From contig DASSQD010000097.1 in the NCBI GenBank assembly GCA_035702665.1, positions 1 through 64,000 on the forward strand: 64,000 bases of DNA, written 5' to 3'. Made by a program: the position numbers and the translations under genes. The notes below the pieces were generated by a model. It saw only the letters and a program-made list of their open reading frames with translations. It made no database searches and had not been told where the DNA came from. This DNA comes from VBDM01 sp035702665 (GTDB lineage: Bacteria > Pseudomonadota > Gammaproteobacteria > Burkholderiales > SG8-39). Within the stretch, counting starts at the first letter, position 1; every line of letters begins with the position of its first letter. Shown one piece after another: positions 52,742-63,266 of this stretch.

Positions 52742-55700
52742 TTGCCGCCCTCATCCGCGCTTCGATCGCCAACCGGTTCCTGGTGCTGCTGGCGTCGCTT
52801 GCGCTCGCCGCCTGGGGGGTGTGGGCAGCGCTCAGCGTGCCGCTCGACGCCATCCCGGATCTGTCGGACGTGCAGGTGATCATACGCACGTCGTACCCGG
52901 GACAGGCGCCGAGGATCGTCGAGAACCAAGTCACCTATCCGCTCACCACGACGATGCTCTCGGTACCCGGCGCCAAGAGCGTGCGCGGCTACTCGTTCTT
53001 CGGCGACTCGTTCGTCTATGTGATCTTCGAGGACGGCACCGACCTCTACTGGGCGCGCTCGCGCGTCCTCGAGTACCTGAACCAGGCGCAGTCGCGGCTG
53101 CCGCGCGAGGCGAAGCCCGCCCTCGGCCCGGATGCGACCGGCGTCGGCTGGGTTTACGAGTACGCGCTCGTCGATCGCAGCGGGCGACTCGATCTTTCGC
53201 AACTGCGCGCGCTGCAGGACTGGTTCCTGCGCTACGAATTGAAGGCGGTCCCCAACGTCGCCGAGGTCGCAAGTGTGGGCGGCATGGTGAAGCAGTACCA
53301 GATCGTCCTCGATCCGGCCCGACTGCGCGCATTCAACATCACGCAGGCGAAAGTGATCGAGGCGATTCAACGCGGCAACCAGGAAGCCGGCGGCTCGGTG
53401 CTGGAGCTCGGCGAAGCGGAATACATGGTGCGCGCAAGCGGCTATCTGCAATCGCTCGACGATTTCCGCAGGATCCCGCTATCGGCGAGCGATGCGGGTG
53501 TTCCGGTCCGTCTGGGCGATGTCGCGCGGATTCAGACCGGCCCGGAGATGCGGCGCGGCATCGCCGAGCTCGACGGCGAAGGCGAGGTCGCCGGCGGCGT
53601 GATCGTGATGCGCTCGGCGAAGAATGCCCTCGACACCATAGCCGCGGTGAAGGCGAAGATCGAATCGCTGAAACCCAGCCTTCCGCAGGGTGTCGAGATC
53701 GTGCCCACGTACGACCGCTCTGGGCTCATCAAGCGCGCAGTGCTCAACCTGGGCGAAAAGCTCGTCGAGGAGTTCGTCGTGGTTGCCCTCGTATGCCTGG
53801 CCTTCCTCTTTCATCTGCGCTCGTCGCTGGTGGCGATCGTGTCCCTCCCCTTAGGCGTGCTCGCGGCCTTCGTCGTCATGCACTACCAGGGGGTGAACGC
53901 GAACATCATGTCGCTCGGCGGCATCGCCATCGCGATCGGAGCGATGGTCGATGCGGCGGTGGTGATGATCGAGAACGCGCACAAACACGTTGAATCCTGG
54001 CGTGTCGCCCATCCCGGCGGGACGCTCGCGGGCGAGGAGCGCTGGGGCGTGATCGCCGAGGCGGCCACCCAGGTAGGGCCCGCGCTGTTCGTGTCGCTCC
54101 TCATCATCACCTTCTCCTTCATCCCGGTGTTCACGCTGGAGGCGCAGGAAGGGAGACTGTTCGCGCCGCTGGCCTTCACCAAGACCTACGCGATGGCGGC
54201 CGCCGCTGGCCTCGCCGTCACGCTCGTCCCGGTGCTCATGGGCTATCTCATCCGCGGGCGCGTCCCGCAGGAGGAAAAGAACCCGCTCAACCGTACGCTT
54301 ATTGCGGCCTACGCGCCGCTGCTTGCGGCGGCGCTGCGCCATCCGAAGGCGGTGCTTGCCGCCGCGCTCGCGCTGCTTCTAGCAACCGCGCTGCCTGCGA
54401 GCCGGCTGGGTGGCGAGTTCTTACCGCCACTCTACGAAGGCGACCTGCTCTATATGCCTTCGGCGCTGCCCGGCCTTTCGGCCGGCAAGGCGGCGGAACT
54501 GCTGCAGCAGACCGACCGGCTGATCAGGACCGTGCCCGAGGTGGCGAGCGTCTTCGGCAAGGCCGGGCGCGCCGAGACCGCGACCGACCCCGCGCCGCTC
54601 GAGATGTTCGAGACCACCATTCAGCTCAAGCCCCGCGCGGAATGGCGCCCGGGAATGACGCCCGACAAGCTCGTCGAGGAGCTCGACCACATCGTGCGCG
54701 TGCCCGGCCTTTCCAACATCTGGGTGCCTCCGATCCGCAACCGCATTGATATGCTCGCCACGGGCATCAAGAGCCCCGTGGGGGTGAAGGTCGCCGGCAC
54801 GGACTTGAAGGAGATCGACCACGTCGCACGCGAGATCGAGCGCGCGGTGAAGGACGTGCCGGGTGTCAGCTCGGCGCTCGCCGAGCGCCTCGCGGGCGGC
54901 CGCTACATCGACGTCGACATCGATCGCGACATCGCGGCGCGCTATGGCCTGAACGTCGCCGACGTGCAAAGCGTCGTGGCCGCGGCGATCGGCGGCGAGA
55001 ACGTCGGCGAGACCGTCGAAGGGCTGCAGCGCTTCCCCATCAGCGTGCGCTATCCGCGCGAGCTGCGCGACTCGGTGGAGAAGCTCCGGGAGCTGCCGGT
55101 GGTGACCGAGCGCGGCGCGCAGATCCGTCTGGGAGACGTTGCCGCGGTGAAGATCGCCGACGGCCCGCCGATGCTAAGGAGCGAGAATGCTCGTCTTGCA
55201 GGTTGGGTTTACGTCGACATCCGCGGGCGCGACCTGCGCTCTGCGGTGCTCGACATGCAGCGCGCGGTCGCAGACAAGGTCAAGATCGCGCCGGGGATCT
55301 CCGTTTCCTGGTCGGGCCAGTTCGAATACTTGGAGCGCGCTACCGCGAGGCTGAAGGTGGTGGTGCCCGCAACCCTCGTCATCATTTTCGTGCTGCTCTA
55401 CCTGCTCTTCAGGCGCGCAGCCGAGGCGCTGGTCATCATGGTCCTGCTGCCTTTTTCGCTTATCGGCGGCCTGTGGCTGGTGTGGTTGCTCGGGCACCAC
55501 GTGTCGGTTGCGACGGTTGTCGGCTTCATCGCACTCGCCGGCCTCGCCGCGGAATTCGGCGTGGTGATGGTGATCTACCTCGATCAGGCGATCGAGCGGC
55601 GCACCGCCGCAGGGAATCCCCTCACCGACGCCGCGCTCCTTGAGGCTATCCGCGAGGGCGCAGTGCTGAGGGTACGCCCCAAGGCGATGACGGTCGCGGT

Positions 55701-55920
55701 GGTGATCGCGGGCCTCCTGCCCATCATGTTCGGCGCGGGCGCCGGGTCGGAAGTGATGCAGCGGATCGCCGCGCCGATGGTGGGCGGGATGATCACCGCG
55801 CCGCTCTTGTCGATGTTCGTCGTTCCCGTCGCGTACCTCCTGCTGCGCCGGCCTCGTTTGGCGCCCGCAGAGCGCACGGGCGCGCGGCGAAACGAATTGC
55901 CGGGAGGCGCCCGGCCATGA
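52738..55920 (+). CDS. cusA: Cu/Ag RND efflux permease CusA
   Basis: 1060 residues from GTG 52738. HME-type RND pump with twelve spans. The stretches TDPAPLEMFETTIQLKP and RIDMLATGIKSPVG match CusA, including the methionines of its copper pathway, and separate it from zinc/cobalt CzcA. Charged membrane residues for proton relay lie in AIAIGAMVDAAVVMIENAHK. Moves monovalent copper or silver from periplasm and inner membrane to the outside with CusB and CusC. The end overlaps a 24-codon ORF. Confidence 0.93.
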   Translation: MIAALIRASIANRFLVLLASLALAAWGVWAALSVPLDAIPDLSDVQVIIRTSYPGQAPRIVENQVTYPLTTTMLSVPGAKSVRGYSFFGDSFVYVIFEDGTDLYWARSRVLEYLNQAQSRLPREAKPALGPDATGVGWVYEYALVDRSGRLDLSQLRALQDWFLRYELKAVPNVAEVASVGGMVKQYQIVLDPARLRAFNITQAKVIEAIQRGNQEAGGSVLELGEAEYMVRASGYLQSLDDFRRIPLSASDAGVPVRLGDVARIQTGPEMRRGIAELDGEGEVAGGVIVMRSAKNALDTIAAVKAKIESLKPSLPQGVEIVPTYDRSGLIKRAVLNLGEKLVEEFVVVALVCLAFLFHLRSSLVAIVSLPLGVLAAFVVMHYQGVNANIMSLGGIAIAIGAMVDAAVVMIENAHKHVESWRVAHPGGTLAGEERWGVIAEAATQVGPALFVSLLIITFSFIPVFTLEAQEGRLFAPLAFTKTYAMAAAAGLAVTLVPVLMGYLIRGRVPQEEKNPLNRTLIAAYAPLLAAALRHPKAVLAAALALLLATALPASRLGGEFLPPLYEGDLLYMPSALPGLSAGKAAELLQQTDRLIRTVPEVASVFGKAGRAETATDPAPLEMFETTIQLKPRAEWRPGMTPDKLVEELDHIVRVPGLSNIWVPPIRNRIDMLATGIKSPVGVKVAGTDLKEIDHVAREIERAVKDVPGVSSALAERLAGGRYIDVDIDRDIAARYGLNVADVQSVVAAAIGGENVGETVEGLQRFPISVRYPRELRDSVEKLRELPVVTERGAQIRLGDVAAVKIADGPPMLRSENARLAGWVYVDIRGRDLRSAVLDMQRAVADKVKIAPGISVSWSGQFEYLERATARLKVVVPATLVIIFVLLYLLFRRAAEALVIMVLLPFSLIGGLWLVWLLGHHVSVATVVGFIALAGLAAEFGVVMVIYLDQAIERRTAAGNPLTDAALLEAIREGAVLRVRPKAMTVAVVIAGLLPIMFGAGAGSEVMQRIAAPMVGGMITAPLLSMFVVPVAYLLLRRPRLAPAERTGARRNELPGGARP

Positions 55921-55991
55921 GGCGGGAATTCTCATGCCGGTACGGGCAGCTTATGGACAAGATCGCGGTGAAAAACATGCGGGATTGGTGA
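55917..55991 (+). CDS. Possible 24-residue leader-like ORF after cusA
   Basis: ATG 55917 overlaps the cusA stop (ATGA) and is preceded by GGGAGG at nine bp. It reads MRREFSCRYGQLMDKIAVKN and four more residues before TGA 55989-55991. No family is recognised; the overlap and ribosome site are the only support. May be chance. Confidence 0.25.
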   Translation: MRREFSCRYGQLMDKIAVKNMRDW

Positions 55992-56058
55992 CGCAGGCAC
56001 GGGCCAGCTGTTGCAAAGCGCGATTCGATTCTCAACCACGAAGAAAGGAAGCATCGAC

Positions 56059-56415
56059 ATGAAGATGTCACAGTGTTTGTTCCTCGCGGTCATCCTCGCT
56101 GTGTCCGTGGCGGCGATTCCCTTGGCTCGCGCCCAGGGCATGGGCAGTATGGAGTTGAAGGGCACGGACATGGGTAAGGATAAGAAGTCGGAAAGCATGA
56201 CTCACAAAGGTACCGGCACCGTGAAGAACGTCGATTCGGCAGGCGGCAAGGTGACGATCGCGCACGGCCCAATTCCGACGATGAAGTGGCCGGCCATGAG
56301 CATGACGTTCACGGTGAAGGACAAGGCGCTGCTCGGCAAGTTTTCGCGGGACAAGAAGGTCGAGTTCGAGTTCGTGCAGCAGGGCCGGGACTACGTCATT
56401 ACTTCTGCAAGATAA
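56059..56415 (+). CDS. cusF: CusF-like periplasmic copper chaperone
   Basis: 118 residues from ATG 56059, with AAGGAAG upstream. Signal peptide about 1-25 (LAVSVAAIPLARAQG). A Met/Lys/Gly-rich linker leads into the CusF barrel, where His69, Trp77, Met80 and Met82 in HGPIPTMKWPAMSMTF reproduce all four residues of the E. coli Cu(I)/Ag(I) site. It should hand periplasmic copper to CusB. It is 138 bp after cusA and may belong to the same transcript. Confidence 0.93.
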   Translation: MKMSQCLFLAVILAVSVAAIPLARAQGMGSMELKGTDMGKDKKSESMTHKGTGTVKNVDSAGGKVTIAHGPIPTMKWPAMSMTFTVKDKALLGKFSRDKKVEFEFVQQGRDYVITSAR

Positions 56416-56465
56416 GCAAATGACGTGCCCCGGGCTCCCCGCGAGGCGCGGTGACCTCTTATTGC

Positions 56466-56506
56466 TTGATCGAGGTCAAGCCTCAATGCAAAAGTGAGCG
56501 TACCGT
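56466..56506 (+). promoter_or_regulatory. FNR/ANR-type box before the copper ATPase
   Basis: TTGATCGAGGTCAA (56466-56479) has the same TTGAT-N4-GTCAA form as the box before the cus operon. A poor -10-like TACCGT starts at 56501, 28.5 bp from the box centre against 27.5 bp for the cus promoter. The predicted RNA start falls almost on the ATPase ATG at 56514, implying leaderless mRNA or another -10. Confidence 0.5.
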
Positions 56507-56513
56507 GCAAGTG

Positions 56514-58817
<2,304 letters not shown>

Positions 58818-58841
58818 TGTGCCTCGGCAAAGGCCCGTTTA

Positions 58842-58863
58842 TTGACGTTAACGTAAACGTCAA
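58842..58863. promoter_or_regulatory. 22-bp palindrome before icmF, LiuR-like operator
   Basis: TTGACGTT (58842-58849) and AACGTCAA (58856-58863) are perfect inverted arms around AACGTA. MerR-family LiuR-type regulators of branched-chain acyl-CoA catabolism bind similar ACGT-rich palindromes. It lies 45 bp before icmF; no regulator gene is in the window. Confidence 0.6.
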
Positions 58864-58907
58864 GTAGGCTTTTCCATCCCGCAGGTCCGGACGTTCCCGA
58901 ACCAGCC

Positions 58908-61900
58908 ATGACCGATCTCAGTGCCTCCCGGCACACCGAGTACAAAGCGAAGAACAAGATCCGCTTCGTCACCGCGGCGTCGCTCTTCGACGGCCACGAC
59001 GCCTCGATCAACATCGTGCGCCGCATGCTGCAGGCGAGCGGCTGCGAGGTCATCCATCTCGGCCACAACCGCTCCGTCGAGGAGGTCGTCTCGGCCGCGC
59101 TCGAGGAGGACGTGCAGGGGATCGCCGTGTCTTCCTATCAGGGCGGCCACGTCGAGTACTTCAAGTACCTGCTCGATTGCCTCCGCGAGCGCGGCGGCGA
59201 GGACATCAAGGTGTTCGGCGGCGGGGGCGGGGTGATCGTCGCGGGAGAGATCCGCGAGCTGCAGAGCTACGGGGTGGCGCGCATCTATACCCCGGAAGAC
59301 GGCCAGAAGATGGGGTTGCAGGGCATGATCAACGACATGCTCTCGCGCTGCGACGAGGATCTGTCGCAGCGGGCGCCGCGCGACCTGGTGGCCGTGAAGC
59401 GGGGGGACCGGCGCTCGCTCGCTCGCCTCCTGACCGCGCTGGAAGATGGCGCCCTCGATCCCCTGCTCCGCTCCCAGGTGCTGGCCGAAGCCGGCGCCCT
59501 CGCGGTGCCGACGCTCGGCATCACGGGAACCGGCGGCTCGGGCAAGTCCTCGCTCACCGACGAGCTGGTCCAGCGCTTCAGGCTCGATCAGAAGGACCGC
59601 ATCGACATCGCCGTGCTCGCCGTGGATCCATCCCGGCGCAAATCGGGCGGCGCGCTGCTCGGCGACCGCATCCGCATGAACGCCATCGGCGGAGGGCGGG
59701 TCTTCATGCGCTCGCTCGCGACCCGCGGCGCACAAGGTGAGGTCGCGAAGAGCCTTCCCGACCTGATCGCCGCCTGCAAGCTCGCGGGATTCGGCCTGGT
59801 CTTGATCGAGACCTCGGGAATCGGGCAGGGCGACTCCGGCATCGTGCCGCTCGTCGACGCCTCGCTCTATGTGATGACGCCGGAGTACGGCGCTGCGAGC
59901 CAGCTCGAGAAGATCGACATGCTCGACTTCGCCGACTTCGTCGCCATCAACAAGTTCGATCGCAAGGGCGCGGCGGACGCGCTGCGCGACGTGCGCAAGC
60001 AGTACCAGCGCAACCGCAAGCTTTTCGACCGCTCGCCCGACGAAATGCCGGTGTACGGGACGATCGCCTCGCGGTTCAACGACGATGGCGTCACGGCGCT
60101 CTACCAGGGCATCCTGCCTCTGCTGGTGGAGCACGGGCTGAAGGTCGGGCCGGGCGCGCTTCCCGTCGCGCGGGCGCGCGCGTCGTCGGGGAAGAACGCC
60201 ATCGTGCCGCCCGCACGCAGCCGCTACCTCGCGGAGGTCGCCGCTACGGTGCGCGCGTATCACGTGCGAGCCGCGGAGCAATCGCGGCTCGCGCGCGAGC
60301 GCCAGCAGCTTCTCGGCGCGAAGGCCATGCTGGTTGCGGCGGGGAAGGATGCCTCTGCGCTCGAGCCGCTGATCGATCAGAAAAGCCGCGAGCTGGGCTC
60401 CGACTCGAAGCGCTTGCTCGACGCCTGGCCGGAGACGCGCAAGAGCTACGCCGGCGACGAGCAGGTCGTCAGGGTGCGCGACCGGGAAATACGCACCCGG
60501 CTCGGCACGGTCTCTCTCTCCGGGACGCGCGTGCCGAAGGTGGCGCTGCCGCGCTTCGAGGACCACGGCGAGATCCTCGGCTGGCGAATGCGCGAGAACT
60601 TGCCGGGATCCTTTCCGTTCACCGCGGGCGTATTCGCGTTCAAGCGCGAGAACGAGGATCCGACCCGCATGTTCGCGGGAGAAGGCGACCCCTTCCGCAC
60701 CAACCGCCGCTTTCACCTCCTTTCGAAGGACATGCCGGCGAAGCGCCTGTCGACCGCCTTCGACTCGGTGACGCTCTACGGCTTCGACCCCGATCCGCGC
60801 CCCGACATCTACGGCAAGGTCGGCAATTCCGGCGTCTCGATCGCCACGCTCGACGACATGAAGGCGCTGTACGCAGGCTTCGATCTTTGCGACCCGGCGA
60901 CGAGCGTCTCGATGACGATCAACGGGCCGGCGCCGACGATCCTCGCGATGTTCCTGAACGCCGCGATCGACCAGCAGGTCGAGCGGTTCGGCCGCGAGCC
61001 GACCGCGTCGGAGCGCGGCGAAATCAAGGCGCGCACGCTCTCGACTGTCCGCGGCACGGTCCAGGCGGACATTCTCAAGGAGGATCAGGGGCAGAACACC
61101 TGCATCTTTTCGACCGAGTTCTCGCTCAAGGTCATGGGCGACATCCAGGAGTACTTCGTCGAGCACGACGTCCGGAATTTCTACTCGGCGTCGATCTCCG
61201 GCTACCACATCGCCGAGGCCGGCGCGAACCCGATCTCCCAGCTCGCGTTTACTCTCGCCAACGGCTTCACCTTCGTCGAGGCCTACCTCGCGCGCGGCAT
61301 GAAGATCGACGATTTCGCGCCCAACCTGTCGTTCTTCTTCAGCTACGGGATGGAACCCGAGTACGCGGTGCTGGGCCGCGTGGCGCGGCGTATCTGGGCG
61401 GTGGCGATGCGCGACAAGTACGGAGCGAACGAGCGCAGCCAGAAGCTCAAGTTCCACTCGCAGACTTCGGGACGATCGCTGCACGCGCAGGAGATCGCCT
61501 TCAACGACATCCGCACCACGCTCCAGGCGCTGATCTCGATCTACGACAACACCAATTCGCTGCATACCAACGCCTACGACGAGGCGATCACGACGCCGAC
61601 CGAGGAGTCGGTGCGCCGCGCCATGGCGATCCAGCTCGTGATCAACAAGGAGTGGGGACTCGGAAAGAACGAGAATCCGAACCAGGGCAGCTTCATCGTC
61701 GACGAACTGACCGACCTCGTCGAGGAAGCGGTGCTGAAGGAGTTCGAGGCGATCGCCGATCGCGGCGGCGTGCTCGGGGCGATGGAAACCGGCTACCAGC
61801 GCGGCAAGATCCAGGAGGAGTCGATGACGTACGAGCACAGGAAGCACGACGGCTCCTACCCCATCGTCGGCGTCAACACCTTCCGCAATCCGAACATCGA

Positions 61901-62150
61901 TCCCATGCCCCAAAAGGTCGACCTGATCCGCTCCACGGAGGAAGAAAAGCAGTCGCAGCTCGCGCGCCTCGCGGATTTCCACGCCCGCCACGCGAAGGAA
62001 CGCGGCCCGATGCTGCACCGGTTGCAGCAGGCGGTGATCCGCGGCGAGAACGTGTTCGCGGTGCTCATGGACGCCGTGCGCGTCGCCTCGCTCGGCCAGA
62101 TCACGCACGCGCTGTTCGAGGTCGGAGGGCAGTACCGGCGCAATATGTAG
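58908..62150 (+). CDS. icmF: Fused isobutyryl-CoA mutase IcmF
   Basis: 1080 residues, the normal length of IcmF. Order: B12-binding domain (about 20-150; LFDGHDASINIVRRML, HLGHNRSVEE), MeaI-type G-protein chaperone (about 200-400; GTGGSGKSSL near 205, NKFDRKG near 346), linker, then the mutase barrel (about 490-1080) with TAFDSVTLYGFDPDPRPD and SISGYHIAEAGANPI. The barrel motifs are those of isobutyryl-CoA rather than methylmalonyl-CoA mutases. It interconverts isobutyryl- and n-butyryl-CoA with adenosylcobalamin; some IcmF proteins also take pivalyl-/isovaleryl-CoA. One base separates it from alkB. Confidence 0.95.
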   Translation: MTDLSASRHTEYKAKNKIRFVTAASLFDGHDASINIVRRMLQASGCEVIHLGHNRSVEEVVSAALEEDVQGIAVSSYQGGHVEYFKYLLDCLRERGGEDIKVFGGGGGVIVAGEIRELQSYGVARIYTPEDGQKMGLQGMINDMLSRCDEDLSQRAPRDLVAVKRGDRRSLARLLTALEDGALDPLLRSQVLAEAGALAVPTLGITGTGGSGKSSLTDELVQRFRLDQKDRIDIAVLAVDPSRRKSGGALLGDRIRMNAIGGGRVFMRSLATRGAQGEVAKSLPDLIAACKLAGFGLVLIETSGIGQGDSGIVPLVDASLYVMTPEYGAASQLEKIDMLDFADFVAINKFDRKGAADALRDVRKQYQRNRKLFDRSPDEMPVYGTIASRFNDDGVTALYQGILPLLVEHGLKVGPGALPVARARASSGKNAIVPPARSRYLAEVAATVRAYHVRAAEQSRLARERQQLLGAKAMLVAAGKDASALEPLIDQKSRELGSDSKRLLDAWPETRKSYAGDEQVVRVRDREIRTRLGTVSLSGTRVPKVALPRFEDHGEILGWRMRENLPGSFPFTAGVFAFKRENEDPTRMFAGEGDPFRTNRRFHLLSKDMPAKRLSTAFDSVTLYGFDPDPRPDIYGKVGNSGVSIATLDDMKALYAGFDLCDPATSVSMTINGPAPTILAMFLNAAIDQQVERFGREPTASERGEIKARTLSTVRGTVQADILKEDQGQNTCIFSTEFSLKVMGDIQEYFVEHDVRNFYSASISGYHIAEAGANPISQLAFTLANGFTFVEAYLARGMKIDDFAPNLSFFFSYGMEPEYAVLGRVARRIWAVAMRDKYGANERSQKLKFHSQTSGRSLHAQEIAFNDIRTTLQALISIYDNTNSLHTNAYDEAITTPTEESVRRAMAIQLVINKEWGLGKNENPNQGSFIVDELTDLVEEAVLKEFEAIADRGGVLGAMETGYQRGKIQEESMTYEHRKHDGSYPIVGVNTFRNPNIDPMPQKVDLIRSTEEEKQSQLARLADFHARHAKERGPMLHRLQQAVIRGENVFAVLMDAVRVASLGQITHALFEVGGQYRRNM

Positions 62151-62151
62151 C

Positions 62152-63204
62152 ATGAGGTCTTTCATGTTTGGCGGGCTCCGCAGGTACCGCTTCTTGCTTG
62201 CCCTCACACTGCCGGTGATGCCGGTCCTGGGGTATGTGTACCGAAGCAATTTCACGACCCTGATCTACGGCATCGTCGTCATCGGACTGCTCGACTTCGT
62301 GGTCGGCAGGGACCGGAGCAATCCGCCGCCGGAGGCTCTGCCTGCGCTGGAGAAGGAAATGTTCTATCGGGCAATCCTGTACGCCTGTGCGGCGTTCGAC
62401 CTTTCGCTCATCGTCTGGGGCGCGATGATCGCGGGCCGCGGCGGGCTTCCCGCCGTTCAAGCCGCGGGCCTGATGCTCTCGGTGGGCTTCGTCACCGGAG
62501 CCCAGGGCATCACCTTCGCGCACGAGCTCGGCCACGCGCGCTCGAAGTTCGACCAGTTCCTGTCGAAGGTGCTCCTGACTTCGGTGTGCTACGGCCACTT
62601 CTTCATCGAGCACAACCGCGGCCATCATGTGCGCGTCGCCACGCCGGAGGATCCCGCCTCCGCGCGCTTCGGGGAGACCTTCTACGCCTTCTACCCGCGC
62701 ACTCTCGCCGGCAGCTGGCTGAGCGCCTGGAAGCTGGAAGCCGAGCGGCTCAGGCGTCATGGTCGCCGCTTCTTCAGCTGGCGCAACCAGATGCTGTGGT
62801 TCAGCGCGCTGCCCGTGCTCATAGCGGGGGGCCTGTGGCTCGCGCGGGGCCCCGTCGCCGCGATGTTCTTCTTCGTGCAGAGCTGGATGGCGTTCACTCT
62901 CCTCGAGGCCGTGAACTACGTCCAGCACTACGGTCTCTCCCGTCGGCGCGTGGAAAGCGGAGCCTACGAGCGCTTCGGTCACGGCCACTCGTGGAACGCT
63001 TCGGAAACCCTTACCAACTGCTTCCTCATCCACCTGCAACGGCACTCCGACCACCACGAGAATCCCGCGCGTCCGTACCAGGCGCTGATGCATCACGACA
63101 CCAGTCCGCAGCTTCCGACGGGCTATTCCGGGATGCTGCCGCTCGCTTTCTTGCCGCCGGTGTGGTTCGCGGTGATGAACCGGCGACTTGAGGCGCTTCG
63201 CTAG
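62152..63204 (+). CDS. alkB: AlkB-type alkane 1-monooxygenase
   Basis: 350 residues from ATG 62152; ATG 62164 has a better ribosome site (GAGGTC) and may be the true start. An integral-membrane non-haem di-iron hydroxylase: HELGH at 124-128, EHNRGHH at 153-159 and LQRHSDHHENP near 296-303, plus NYVQHYGL, give the full histidine set. About six spans. Hydroxylates terminal methyl groups of alkanes using rubredoxin electrons; no rubredoxin is encoded here. Slightly shorter than the roughly 400-residue Pseudomonas AlkB. Confidence 0.92.
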   Translation: MRSFMFGGLRRYRFLLALTLPVMPVLGYVYRSNFTTLIYGIVVIGLLDFVVGRDRSNPPPEALPALEKEMFYRAILYACAAFDLSLIVWGAMIAGRGGLPAVQAAGLMLSVGFVTGAQGITFAHELGHARSKFDQFLSKVLLTSVCYGHFFIEHNRGHHVRVATPEDPASARFGETFYAFYPRTLAGSWLSAWKLEAERLRRHGRRFFSWRNQMLWFSALPVLIAGGLWLARGPVAAMFFFVQSWMAFTLLEAVNYVQHYGLSRRRVESGAYERFGHGHSWNASETLTNCFLIHLQRHSDHHENPARPYQALMHHDTSPQLPTGYSGMLPLAFLPPVWFAVMNRRLEALR

Positions 63205-63266
63205 CGGTCTCTCCTCGGTCGGGCCCGGATTTGCCATAATGTCCCGGCATCCCGAGGAGGAGGGCC

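Noticed and set aside
56451..56513. Longer start for the copper ATPase at GTG 56451
   Set aside because: The added 21 residues match no domain and would place the FNR-type box inside the coding region.
58860..62255. Long minus-strand open frame (1131 codons) antisense to icmF
   Set aside because: It mirrors the codon structure of icmF in G+C-rich DNA; the translation is Arg/His/Leu/Val-rich with no domain, while the plus strand gives a full IcmF.
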